DNA from: Actinomadura madurae
Lineage (GTDB): Bacteria; Actinomycetota; Actinomycetes; Streptosporangiales; Streptosporangiaceae
DNA: 64,000 bases
Assembly (NCBI RefSeq): GCF_900115095.1
Contig: NZ_FOVH01000012.1
Coordinates: forward strand, 223,506 to 287,505
Reading direction: 5' to 3'
How positions within the stretch are numbered: the first letter of the stretch is position 1; each line of letters opens with the position of its first letter. Below, one piece after another: positions 8,566-16,422 of the stretch. The notes beneath the pieces were generated by a model. That model was not told the origin of the DNA. It saw only the letters and a list, made by a program, of their open reading frames with translations, and did not search any database. The position numbers and the translations under genes were made by a program.

Positions 8566-9672
8566 TCAGGAAGTCGGTTCCTTGCCTGCCGCCTCCGCGA
8601 TCGCCACGAACACGTCGAGGTTCTCCACCGGCGGCGTCGATCCGAGCTGCGGGCCGTAACGTACGATCAGCCCGGTGAGGCCGCAGTCCAGCCATGGTCC
8701 GACCCGCTTGCGAATGCGCTCGACCGGGCCGACCAGCCAGCCGTCGTCGATGTACTCGTCCGGGACGGCGTCCAGAGCCTGCTGCCACAGCGGGTCGGGC
8801 AGGAGGTTCAGCCCCTGCTGCACGCGTGCTTCGGCGTCGGCGGCGGTCACGTTGCCCATGATGTCGGCGAGCCGGTCCGCGAGGTCGGCGTAACCACGCG
8901 CCTCCATGTTCGCGCGCTGCATGCTTGACCAGGTGACGACGTACTCCTTGAACGGCCGCATGGCCGCTTGCACGTCGTCGTCGACCAGGACGTCGACGTG
9001 GGACCAGATCTTGAAGTCGTCGAAGCCCTTGCCGCCGCCGGCCTTGTCGAAGCCCCGCCGCAGAATCGGCCGGTAGGCGTCCATCATTCCGGGGGCGAAT
9101 CCCGGAGGCATCCACCCGTCGCCGATCTCGGCGGCCAGCTCGATCATTCTCGGATAGGACGCGCCGATGCAGATCGGGATGTCGCCCATGGGCTGGAGCC
9201 CGATCGGCGCCGGGGCGATCCCCTGATGGCCGGGACCACGGTAGGGCGCCGCCCACTCGCTGCCCTGGTGCTCGATGGTTTGACCGGCGAAGACCTGACG
9301 CAGGATGGTGACGTAGTCGCGCATACGCGGGACCGTGCGGCCCCACTTACGGCCGTGGAAGCCCTCGGCCGCCTGCGGGGAACCGCTGCCGAGTCCGGCG
9401 ATCACGCGGTTGCCCCCGCTGATGTGGTTGAGCGTCTGGTAGGCCATCCCGGCGAGCACGGGCGGGCGCCCGGTCACCTCCGTGATGCGCGTCCCGAGCT
9501 TGAGTCGTTTGGTGCGGCCGGCGATGTAGCCCAGCGGGACGATGCCTTCGTTGCCGTATCCCTCGGCGGTGAAGACGGCGTCGTATCCGACCTTCTCCGA
9601 GAGGAGCAGGCGTTCCATCGGGATCGTGCAGATGGGGTCCTGCCATCGAAGCTCCGTGGCGAGTTCAATCAT
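8566..9672 (-). CDS. LLM-class flavin-dependent oxidoreductase (F420 or FMN)
   Basis: This 368-residue luciferase-like TIM-barrel oxidoreductase has the typical early segment LLLSEKVGYDAVFTAEGYG, the RLKLGTRI strand and the GLGSGSPQAAEGFHG loop. The C-terminal ERIRKRVGPWLDCGLTGLIV is characteristic of F420-dependent LLM enzymes in actinobacteria. Cofactor and substrate remain unproven. The ATG follows GGAGGATCAGTAAG. It lies upstream of the arylsulfatase on the same strand with about 135 bp between the stop and the GTG chosen for that gene. Confidence 0.85.
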   Translation of the reverse strand: MIELATELRWQDPICTIPMERLLLSEKVGYDAVFTAEGYGNEGIVPLGYIAGRTKRLKLGTRITEVTGRPPVLAGMAYQTLNHISGGNRVIAGLGSGSPQAAEGFHGRKWGRTVPRMRDYVTILRQVFAGQTIEHQGSEWAAPYRGPGHQGIAPAPIGLQPMGDIPICIGASYPRMIELAAEIGDGWMPPGFAPGMMDAYRPILRRGFDKAGGGKGFDDFKIWSHVDVLVDDDVQAAMRPFKEYVVTWSSMQRANMEARGYADLADRLADIMGNVTAADAEARVQQGLNLLPDPLWQQALDAVPDEYIDDGWLVGPVERIRKRVGPWLDCGLTGLIVRYGPQLGSTPPVENLDVFVAIAEAAGKEPTS

Positions 9673-9826
9673 CTTACTGATCCTCCACGGCGGTGCGGGG
9701 TGGCGAACCGTTCAGACAGTACGCGAAAACCGCATTTTCGTCGAGAGAAGTGGCTGGCTGGGCGATGTCTCGTGCGATGACCGGGTCGCGCGTGGACGAT
9801 GTTCTCGGCTGTGCCGTCCCTGGAAC

Positions 9827-9856
9827 GGCAGTCCGAGATCACGATCTCGGACTGCC
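9827..9856. terminator. Hairpin terminator abutting the LysR stop codon
   Basis: A perfect 14-bp inverted repeat (9827-9840 and 9843-9856) with a 2-nt loop ends one base before the stop codon of the LysR gene (9857). It probably ends LysR transcription. It also lies about 155 bp upstream of the LLM oxidoreductase start. Confidence 0.75.
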
Positions 9857-10786
9857 CTACGGGGCTTCTTCTTCGCTGCGGAGCGCGGCGGAGATGGTGT
9901 CGACGAGGACCGTGGAGACCTTCGCCGCGACCGGCGACATGCCATGCTCGCTGGAGTAGATCAACGCGTAGGTGACCGGTCTGGGCGTGGTGAGCGTGTC
10001 GAGGTTCAGCGCGACGACTCCGAGGTCGATGCGGTATCTGCTGAAGATGGAGCTGCTGACGAGGATGGCGTCGGTGGTCCGGACGAGGTCGGTGAGCAGG
10101 TCGTAGTCGTCGATCTCGATCGTGGGGCGCTGGATGCCCAGGCTGACGACGTCGGTCTCGGAAAGGGTGTCACGGACGAACGTCGCGGCCACCAGCGGGT
10201 ATGCCGCGATGTCATCGCGAGTCGGTGTGATCTTGAGCAGCGGATGCCCCTCGCGGACGATGAGCTGGAGCCGGGACGTGACGGCGATGGGTTCGACGGT
10301 CAGCTCGGAAGAGGTCATGAAGGTGTCCGAGTCCTGCGGTACCCCGCCGATGTAGAAGTCGATCTCGCCGGACCTGAGCAGATTTCGCAGCGCGCTGTTG
10401 GAGCCGACCCGGATCCGCACGCGGATGTCGGTGGCACTCTCGAGCAACAGGGGGAGCGCGCCCGGCAGAAATGTGAAGGCGGAGGCCGGGCCGATGCCGA
10501 AGCTGATGGTGGCTCCGTGACCTGCCGCGAGCCTCTGGATGTCTTCCTCCAGGGCCTGCGCGTGCCTGAGTAGCCGCTCCGCCTGGGAGATGAAGCGGAC
10601 GCCGTCGGGGGTCAGCCGGGTACCGGACTTGTCGCGTTCGAACAGGGTCAGGCCGTACTGGCGTTCGAGTGACTGGATGCTGCGGGTCAGTGCCGGCTGG
10701 GAGAGGGGGATGGCCTGGGCGGCGGCAGTGTAGCTTCCGGCAGCGGCTACCGCCACCGCGTGGCGGAGCTTCGACAGGTCGATCAT
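9857..10786 (-). CDS. LysR-family transcriptional regulator
   Basis: The 309 residues have an N-terminal winged HTH (KLRHAVAVAAAGSYTAAAQA, then SQPALTRSIQSLERQYGLTLFER, about 5-60) and a periplasmic-binding-like effector domain (about 90-295). LysR proteins bind T-N11-A dyads and respond to a small-molecule inducer. A matching box lies about 30 bp upstream of its own start (10815-10829), so autoregulation is likely. It is divergent from the MFS transporter gene at 11196 across a 409-bp gap and is the natural candidate to control that gene and the flavin reductase. Confidence 0.9.
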   Translation of the reverse strand: MIDLSKLRHAVAVAAAGSYTAAAQAIPLSQPALTRSIQSLERQYGLTLFERDKSGTRLTPDGVRFISQAERLLRHAQALEEDIQRLAAGHGATISFGIGPASAFTFLPGALPLLLESATDIRVRIRVGSNSALRNLLRSGEIDFYIGGVPQDSDTFMTSSELTVEPIAVTSRLQLIVREGHPLLKITPTRDDIAAYPLVAATFVRDTLSETDVVSLGIQRPTIEIDDYDLLTDLVRTTDAILVSSSIFSRYRIDLGVVALNLDTLTTPRPVTYALIYSSEHGMSPVAAKVSTVLVDTISAALRSEEEAP

Positions 10787-11195
10787 GGTGAGCGTTCCCG
10801 GGATCGGAAGGTTGATGCGTTCGATGCATAGTAACGGCGTCGAGATGCATTAGACAAAAGGTCGCGCTCCGCTTCTGATGGTGTTGTGCACGTTGGGTTG
10901 AGCGTGTGCCGTCCGAGCCAGAAACCGAGGAGGGCGATGGACCACCGCGACTCGGTCGAGCCGACCTTAACGAGCCACTGAAGACAGCCAGTTCAGTAGG
11001 TAACGCCGTCGGCGGCGCGGACAAGGGCGTAGGTGTTCGGAGAGGAACCCGTCAGGACAGGGCGGTTCTCCGGGGGGCCCCTTTTCGTCAAGCCGAATCC
11101 GTGCACGCCTGCCAGGGGGAACGGTCCGCTGAATTCAAGTGAGCCGTGAAAATGTCCAACGCTCCCACTGACGCTGCCTGAAGGGAAGGCGCTCG
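10787..11195. other. 409-bp divergent intergenic region
   Basis: Apart from the GATGCRT repeats near the LysR start, I see no convincing gene here. The short ORFs lack coding character. It presumably carries the promoter of the MFS transporter gene, whose AAGGGAAGG ribosome site lies just before 11196. Confidence 0.6.
10815..10829. promoter_or_regulatory. Putative LysR (LTTR) operator
   Basis: ATGCGTTCGATGCAT is a 4+7+4 dyad (ATGC / GCAT) that meets the T-N11-A rule for LysR-type boxes. A further GATGCAT copy follows at 10844-10850, giving three GATGCRT elements within 37 bp, 30-65 bp upstream of the LysR start. Confidence 0.5.
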
Positions 11196-12701
11196 ATGTC
11201 CACCCCTGAAATAGAGCGACCGCGTCGCGACGAAAAGTCGCCCGCACGGAGTGCCGAAGATCCGCCGATGGCCGCCGCGCCGCCGCGGTCCACCGCGCAT
11301 TATGTATTCATCCTGGTCATCGTTCTGCTCATGGCCGAGACCACGACCTATGGGGCAACGGCGTTCGTCACCGTGCTGCCGCACATGATCCCTCCGTTCA
11401 CCCCGGCCCAGCTGCCCTGGGTCTTCAGCGTCACCCTGCTCGTCGCGGCGGCCATCCAGCCGCTGATGGGGAAGCTGGCGGACGTCTTCGGCCGCAAGCG
11501 GATCCTGATGGTGGTCGCGGTGGTGTTCATCGTCGGCTCACTGGTGGGGGCGTTGACCACATCGTTCGCCCTGATCATGGTGGCCCGGGTGCTCCAGGCG
11601 TCCGCGGTGGCCCTGCCCGGCGTCATCTACTCCTTCTTCCGCGAGTACATGCCGCCCAGGATGGTTCCCGTCGCGGTCGGCATGGGCTCGACGGCGACCG
11701 GTGTCGCGATCCTCGCCTCGCCCCTGCTCGCGGGAGCGTTGCTGAGCGTCGGCGACTATCACGGGATCTTCTGGTTCTGCGCCGTCTACATGCTCGTCTT
11801 CGGCTCCCTGGTCGCGATCTTCGTTCCCTCCACACGTCCTACCGGCGAGCGTTCGAGCCTGCGGCAGGTCGATCTCAAGGGTTCGCTGCTGTTGACACTC
11901 GGTGCCCTGTCGCTCCTGATCGGCATCACCCAGGGCGGGTCGAAGGGCTGGGGCTCGACGGCCGCACTGCTCCCGATCGTGATAGCCGTGGTCCTTCTAG
12001 CGGGATTCCTCTTCACCGAATCACGCGTGCGGGAACCCATGATTCCGCTGCAACTGCTGCGAACGTCCGGGCTCAGCCGTGCGATGGTCCTCGCGTTCCT
12101 CGGTCAGGTGCCGTTGCTGTGGACCTACATGGTTTCACAGATGCTGCAAACGAAGAGCACACCCGGAGCGAGCTATGCATTCGGCCTCTCCGCTTCCGAG
12201 GTCGGCGTGGTCATTCTCGGCTGGGGACTCCTGAGCATGGTGTTCGGTCCACTGAGTGGCTATCTCACTCGTCGGATCTCCCCTCGCAAGGTCATGATCA
12301 TGTGCCTGGGAGTCAGCTCGACCACCTCCCTGCTGACCGCGTTCTTCCATGATCGGTTGTGGTACTTCGCCGTTTTCGCGATCATCGGCGGAATCGCGGG
12401 CGGCAGCTACTACGGCGGGCTGAACAACCTCATCATCGAGTCGGTGCCCGGGAAAATGACCGGCGTGGCAACAGGTTTCGGTGCTTTCTGCTCCGCTTTC
12501 ACGTCGTCCGCGATTCCGGTCATCATGGGCGCCCTCCTCTCTTCGCACGTGCTGACCCACACCGGCCATAAGCCGGTCTATACGGACGCGGGCTACACCA
12601 TCGTGTTCCTGCTGTTCGCCGCGTGCGCACTGGTCGGTCTCGTGATCGCGGTCCGGATGCGCTACGGCCGCGCTCTGGCCACCGGCGGAGCCGCCCACTG
12701 A
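11196..12701 (+). CDS. MFS drug/metabolite exporter (DHA2-like)
   Basis: A 501-residue integral membrane protein with a 35-40 residue cytoplasmic N-terminus, then many hydrophobic segments (probably 14). Motif A appears as GKLADVFGRKR near 92-102 after the second helix, and a motif C-like stretch appears as GVAILASPLLAGALL. These features place it among proton-driven multidrug or metabolite exporters. It may export a toxic intermediate or take up a substrate of the surrounding catabolic genes. The ATG follows AAGGGAAGGCGCTCG. The flavin reductase starts about 65 bp downstream. Confidence 0.87.
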   Translation: MSTPEIERPRRDEKSPARSAEDPPMAAAPPRSTAHYVFILVIVLLMAETTTYGATAFVTVLPHMIPPFTPAQLPWVFSVTLLVAAAIQPLMGKLADVFGRKRILMVVAVVFIVGSLVGALTTSFALIMVARVLQASAVALPGVIYSFFREYMPPRMVPVAVGMGSTATGVAILASPLLAGALLSVGDYHGIFWFCAVYMLVFGSLVAIFVPSTRPTGERSSLRQVDLKGSLLLTLGALSLLIGITQGGSKGWGSTAALLPIVIAVVLLAGFLFTESRVREPMIPLQLLRTSGLSRAMVLAFLGQVPLLWTYMVSQMLQTKSTPGASYAFGLSASEVGVVILGWGLLSMVFGPLSGYLTRRISPRKVMIMCLGVSSTTSLLTAFFHDRLWYFAVFAIIGGIAGGSYYGGLNNLIIESVPGKMTGVATGFGAFCSAFTSSAIPVIMGALLSSHVLTHTGHKPVYTDAGYTIVFLLFAACALVGLVIAVRMRYGRALATGGAAH

Positions 12702-12723
12702 CCCGGATCATCGTCGGGGTCAG
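12698..12723 (+). terminator. Weak hairpin after the MFS gene
   Basis: CTGACCC (12698-12704) pairs with GGGTCAG (12717-12723) around the transporter stop codon. The stem is only 7 bp, so it may attenuate rather than end transcription into the flavin reductase. Confidence 0.35.
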
Positions 12724-12765
12724 GTGCCCCGCAGGCCAAGCGGATCCGGGAGGAATCTTCGGAGG

Positions 12766-13236
12766 ATGGATGCCATGAGCCAGTTGCGAGAGATCATGCG
12801 GCACGTGCCGTCCAGCGTCGTGGTCATCACCGCCATGCATGATGGTGCCCCGACCGGCATGACCGTCGGATCGTTCACGTCAGCGTCGCTGGATCCGCCT
12901 CTGGTGTCCTTCTTCGCGGGCAAGTCCTCCACGACGTGGCCGTTCATCGAGGTGGCCGGGCGGTTCTGCGTGAACGTGCTGTCTGCGCGCCAGCCGCACG
13001 TCGCCGCATCGTTCGCCTCCCAGGGCGCCGACCGGTTCGACGGGCGGACCTGGAGCCTCAGCCCGCTGGGATCTCCGCTGCTGGAAGGTGTCCTGGCCTG
13101 GCTGGACTGTGAGCTGTACGCGGTCCATGAGGTAGGTGACCACGTCGCGGTGACGGGCCTGGTTCACGGCGCGCATGCACTCGGCGACGCCAAGCCGCTG
13201 GTCTTCTTCCGCGGCGAACTGGCGCCTCTGAACTGA
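12766..13236 (+). CDS. Flavin reductase-like FMN-binding protein
   Basis: About 156 residues of the flavin reductase (FMN-binding split-barrel) family that supplies reduced flavin to two-component monooxygenases. Family features are LREIMRHVPSSVVVITAMHD, the loop GMTVGSFTSASLDPPLVSFF that contacts flavin, and the end segment KPLVFFRGELAPL. Two starts are possible: 12766 (GAGGAA upstream) and 12775 (GGAGG 9 bp upstream). A logical partner would be the luciferase-like enzymes at 1-978 or 8566-9672; this is inferred from function, not from operon structure. It ends at a strong hairpin. Confidence 0.85.
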   Translation: MDAMSQLREIMRHVPSSVVVITAMHDGAPTGMTVGSFTSASLDPPLVSFFAGKSSTTWPFIEVAGRFCVNVLSARQPHVAASFASQGADRFDGRTWSLSPLGSPLLEGVLAWLDCELYAVHEVGDHVAVTGLVHGAHALGDAKPLVFFRGELAPLN

Positions 13237-13255
13237 GGCCCTTCGTTTGTGACCC

Positions 13256-13293
13256 ATGGCCCGCTGCGCAACGCACATTGCGCAGCGGGCCAT
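13256..13293. terminator. Strong hairpin terminator after the flavin reductase
   Basis: A perfect 16-bp stem (13256-13271 and 13278-13293) with loop CGCACA begins 20 bp after the flavin reductase stop. The far arm coincides with the broken end of the opposing SDR fragment. Confidence 0.85.
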
Positions 13294-13608
13294 GCCGAGA
13301 TGTTGACGATCCTGCCCTGGCCCTGCGCGGTCATGTGCGGGGCGACGGCTCGGGCGCATCTCAGGTAGCCCAGCACCTTGGTGTCGAAGTCTCGTTGCAC
13401 TTCGTCATCGGTCAGGTCGGTGAGGGCCGGGGGCGCGGAGGCGAACGATGGCTGGGCGGCCGCGTTCACCAGGACGTCGACGCCGTTCGTCTCGGGCGGC
13501 GAGCGCTACCCTTGCCCCCTCCACCAGGAGGCGGTGGGCTACGGCGAGCCCGATTCCGCGCGAGCCCCCTGTCACGATCGCACGCGCACCGCTCAGACGC
13601 AGATCCAT
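13290..13608 (-). pseudogene. Decayed short-chain dehydrogenase (SDR) fragment
   Basis: Reading on the minus strand from 13608, MDLRLSGARAIVTGGSRGIG carries the classical SDR cofactor motif TGxxxGIG and runs to VALAARDE. The frame then breaks and the next SDR block continues in another frame with VDVLVNAAAQPSF, then LRCARAVAPHMTAQGQGRIV. About 45 residues between these blocks are missing. Everything after the GRIVNIS strand, including the YxxxK catalytic region, is gone. The fragment ends at the hairpin at 13256-13293. This is a clear remnant with an internal deletion, a frameshift and 3' loss. Confidence 0.75.
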
Positions 13609-13626
13609 GGGTGTCCTCTCGTATCG

Positions 13627-13950
13627 CTAGCGTTGGAACCGCGGCGCGGTTCTGATGGACGTCGTCGTCGAGGTGATGGCCGAGTCGTTCGCGTCGCGCA
13701 GGGATGTCAGGATTCGCTCGACCGCCGCCGGTGCGTTCTCCGTGCATTTGTCGACGAGGCCACGTGCGGCTGCCTCGTGGCCGTTCCAGCGCTCCCCTCC
13801 GTACAGGAGCAGACCGGCCGGTCCAGAACCCACGACCTCCACTTCGCCGAAGCGTGCCGCCATGCCCTCCAGCGCCTCCGGGCGCGGCCGGTCCCGCGGC
13901 GGCCGGGCGCTCAGCCGCGGCGGTGACCAGGCGGAGTCCTCCACCTCCAC
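13627..13950 (-). pseudogene. Probable enoyl-CoA hydratase/isomerase remnant
   Basis: A 107-residue minus-strand ORF contains GLLLYGGERWNGHEAAARGL followed by VDK. This resembles the crotonase segment in which a LLLTGE-type strand precedes EAxxxGLVD. The N-terminal oxyanion-hole region and the rest of the family (about 260 residues) are absent, and the flanking residues look random. I read it as the stump of a crotonase gene next to the SDR remnant, hinting at a lost beta-oxidation-like module. The family match rests on one short block. Confidence 0.4.
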
Positions 13951-13977
13951 GCCGAGTGGTGGACCCGACCGTTCGGG

Positions 13978-14685
13978 TCAGTGGGCGAGTTGGTGGAGCC
14001 AATCACGGAGGAGAGCGGTTTCGGTCGGGCGTAGCGGGAGGTTGAGCTGGTCCGCGGAGGCGAGGGTGGCATCAAGGGCGAGGGCGCGGGCGGCGAGGGC
14101 GGGGTCTGCGGCGGCCGCCTGGGGCGGGTCGGTGATGAGGGAGTCGATCAGGGTGTCACGCACTCTGACGGAGATCTGAGGATTGCGGTCCTCTGCGGGA
14201 GCGCCGATCAGCGACAGGGTGACGCCGCTGACGGCGGCCAGGCTGAGGTGGGCGGCGAGGGCGGCCGGGACTCGAAGGCGCCCCGCGGCGGCCACGCGGT
14301 CGAGGAATCTCAGCAGGAGCTCGTTGGCCTTGTCGGCGGCGGGTGGACGGCGGCCGGGACGGTCGGTGCCGAACATCAGCAGGTAGAAGGCGGGGTGGCG
14401 CAGGCCGAAGTCGACGTGCATGTCCCAGCCGCGGCGCATGTCGTGGACCGGGTCGTCGGTGTGCGCCAGCGTGTGCTTCTCAGCCAGGTAGAGGTCGAAG
14501 GCGTGGACGGCCAGGGCCGAGAGGAGGCCGTCCTTGTCGCCGAAGTGCTGGTAGAGGGAAGCGGCGCGGATGCCCGCCGCCGCGGCAACCGACCGGGTGG
14601 AGACGGCCTGCGCACCCTCCCGTTCCAGGATGCCGGCCGCCACCTCGATGATGTGCCGCCGAGTTCGGGTCTTCGCGTCGTCCAC
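13978..14685 (-). CDS. TetR-family transcriptional repressor
   Basis: The 235 residues have an N-terminal TetR HTH (about 8-55) with TRRHIIEVAAGILEREGAQA and the recognition-helix region AAGIRAASLYQHFGDKDGLL. A TetR C-terminal ligand/dimer domain follows. It is divergent from the aldo/keto reductase gene at 14772, with only 86 bp between the starts and a perfect 10+10 palindrome in that gap. It is therefore very probably the repressor of both genes, responding to the reductase substrate or a related aldehyde. Confidence 0.9.
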   Translation of the reverse strand: MDDAKTRTRRHIIEVAAGILEREGAQAVSTRSVAAAAGIRAASLYQHFGDKDGLLSALAVHAFDLYLAEKHTLAHTDDPVHDMRRGWDMHVDFGLRHPAFYLLMFGTDRPGRRPPAADKANELLLRFLDRVAAAGRLRVPAALAAHLSLAAVSGVTLSLIGAPAEDRNPQISVRVRDTLIDSLITDPPQAAAADPALAARALALDATLASADQLNLPLRPTETALLRDWLHQLAH

Positions 14686-14708
14686 GTTGCAATGTTACGG
14701 CATTCCAT

Positions 14709-14733
14709 GTATCACTGAGTCGATCAGTGATAC
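14709..14733. promoter_or_regulatory. TetR operator: perfect 10+5+10 palindrome
   Basis: GTATCACTGA (14709-14718), spacer GTCGA, TCAGTGATAC (14724-14733). It is centred in the 86-bp gap between divergent tetR and aldo/keto reductase genes. A further half-site, GATCAGTGA, lies near 14745-14753 immediately before the reductase ribosome site. Confidence 0.8.
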
Positions 14734-14771
14734 GTACTTTTGCGGATCAGTGAGACACCGAGGAGAAGCCA

Positions 14772-15674
14772 GTGAACCGTGTCGGATACGGCGCCATGCA
14801 GCTCGCCGGGCCGAACGTGTGGGGACCGCCGGAGGATCCCGAGTTGGCGCGGCGGGTGCTGCGCCTGGCGGTCGAGCTAGGAGTCACGTTCTTCGACAGC
14901 GCGAACGCCTACGGGCCGCGCATGGTGAACCGCCTGATCGGGGAGGCGCTGCGGCCGTTCCCGGAGGGGGTGATCGTCGGCAACAAGGTAGGCGCCGGGC
15001 GTGGCCCGGGTAAGTCGTGGATCATCACGAACCACCCGGACACGGTCCGTCGGCAGGTGCACGAGGCACTGGCCGACCTGGGGACGGAGACAAGCGAGCT
15101 GACGTACCTGCGGCTCGCCGGAGACACTCCGGGAGCGCACAACGATGTGCCTCTGGAGGAATCGCTCGGAGTGCTCGTCGAGCTGCGCGACCAGGGGCTC
15201 ATCCGCCGCATCGGTCTGTCCGGCGCGTCGCCGCAGATGCTGGCCCGCGCGCAGACGATGACACCGATAGCGGCCGTGCAGAACCGCTTCAACCTCCTGG
15301 ACCGCAGTGGCGTCGAGGTCCTCGCCGACTGCGAGTCTCAGGGCATCATGTTCGTCCCCTATACCCCGCTGGCCTCCGGGCAGCTCACCAGCTACGACGA
15401 GCTGACAGGCCCGGCGGAGCGCCTCGGCGCAACGCCGACCCAGGTCGCGCTGGCCTGGCTGCTGCGCCGTTCGGCGGCCATGGTCGTCATCCCCGGTACG
15501 ACCGATCCCGGTCACCTACGCTCCAACATCGCCGCGTCCGAGGTCGCCGCGAACCTGACCGATGCTGAGGTGGCCCGCCTGACCGGCCTGGTGGACGAGT
15601 CGAAGGCCGTCATCGACCAGCCGCCCCAGCCCACGCTCGATGCTCTCCGAGCAGCGACGGAAAGCCGCCACTGA
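14772..15674 (+). CDS. Aldo/keto reductase
   Basis: A 300-residue TIM-barrel NADPH-dependent oxidoreductase beginning at GTG (GAGGAGAA 5 bp upstream). Catalytic positions seen: Asp and Tyr in TFFDSANAYGP and Lys in IVGNKVGAGRGPG. The usual catalytic His after the third strand (DLYYLHR in relatives) is replaced, since the sequence reads ELTYLRLAGD. Cofactor-binding segments VPYTPLASGQL and MVVIPGTTDPGHL are present. The likely role is carbonyl reduction or detoxification under control of the divergent TetR protein. Confidence 0.88.
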   Translation: MNRVGYGAMQLAGPNVWGPPEDPELARRVLRLAVELGVTFFDSANAYGPRMVNRLIGEALRPFPEGVIVGNKVGAGRGPGKSWIITNHPDTVRRQVHEALADLGTETSELTYLRLAGDTPGAHNDVPLEESLGVLVELRDQGLIRRIGLSGASPQMLARAQTMTPIAAVQNRFNLLDRSGVEVLADCESQGIMFVPYTPLASGQLTSYDELTGPAERLGATPTQVALAWLLRRSAAMVVIPGTTDPGHLRSNIAASEVAANLTDAEVARLTGLVDESKAVIDQPPQPTLDALRAATESRH

Positions 15675-16422
15675 GAGCCCCTCGACAGCGGTGTTCATCC
15701 GCTGTACTGGGAGGAGGCGCACTCGCACACGCGTACATGGTGATGCTCTCCGGTCGGCCGGCGTCTCGGCCGAAGCCGGTCCGCAGGCAGCGGTCTGCAC
15801 GCGAGTCCCCGCCCCGTCACCACGGCCCCCGCGGAGGGTGCGGGCGGGCCGGCTTCCTGGCCGCATAGCGATGGCGGACGCATCACCATTCACCTCCAGG
15901 TAGGCGCATGCCGCGTTGACCAGGCAAGTCTCCAGGCGGACGAGCCTTGACGGCGAGCGCACCTGACGCCGGCGAGCGGGCTTCCTCGGTTGCCGGCCCG
16001 GTGATGGCGGGATCGTTCAGGACGTCTTGGGACGGCTTGGTGGTTCGGTGTCCTGGAGGTATGGGGAGCCTTGAGGACGAGGAAGGTCATGCGGGTGTGG
16101 GTGGGGGCGTCCACCCCGCGTCTGCCGGTGCGCAAGCTTGTTCAAGCAGCCGGGCACCTGACCAATGGCGCCCGCGTCGAACGCGACCACACAACCGGTC
16201 GAGCAACGCACCGGCAGTCACGTTCTGGACGCCGACGAACGCACCTGCACGCGCCGCTGCTCGCCTTGCGCCACCTGGCCGACACGGCTTCGTCCCCTCA
16301 CCCAACCCTGGCGCATCCTGCACATCACCGCCGGCACCAGCCGAATCGGCGAGATCCCCAGAGCCGGCCCCGTCCTCACCCATCTCGAACACGGCCACGC
16401 CCGCTGAATCGCTGAGATCAAC
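15675..16422. other. 748-bp region without a confident gene
   Basis: Lower coding signal than its surroundings. On the + strand an 80-codon ORF (16165-16407) ends in the coherent stretch GTSRIGEIPRAGPVLTHLEH, with high third-position GC only in its second half, which suggests the 3' stump of a small gene. I do not recognise a family. The rest shows no RNA gene, repeat or insertion sequence that I can identify. Confidence 0.4.
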
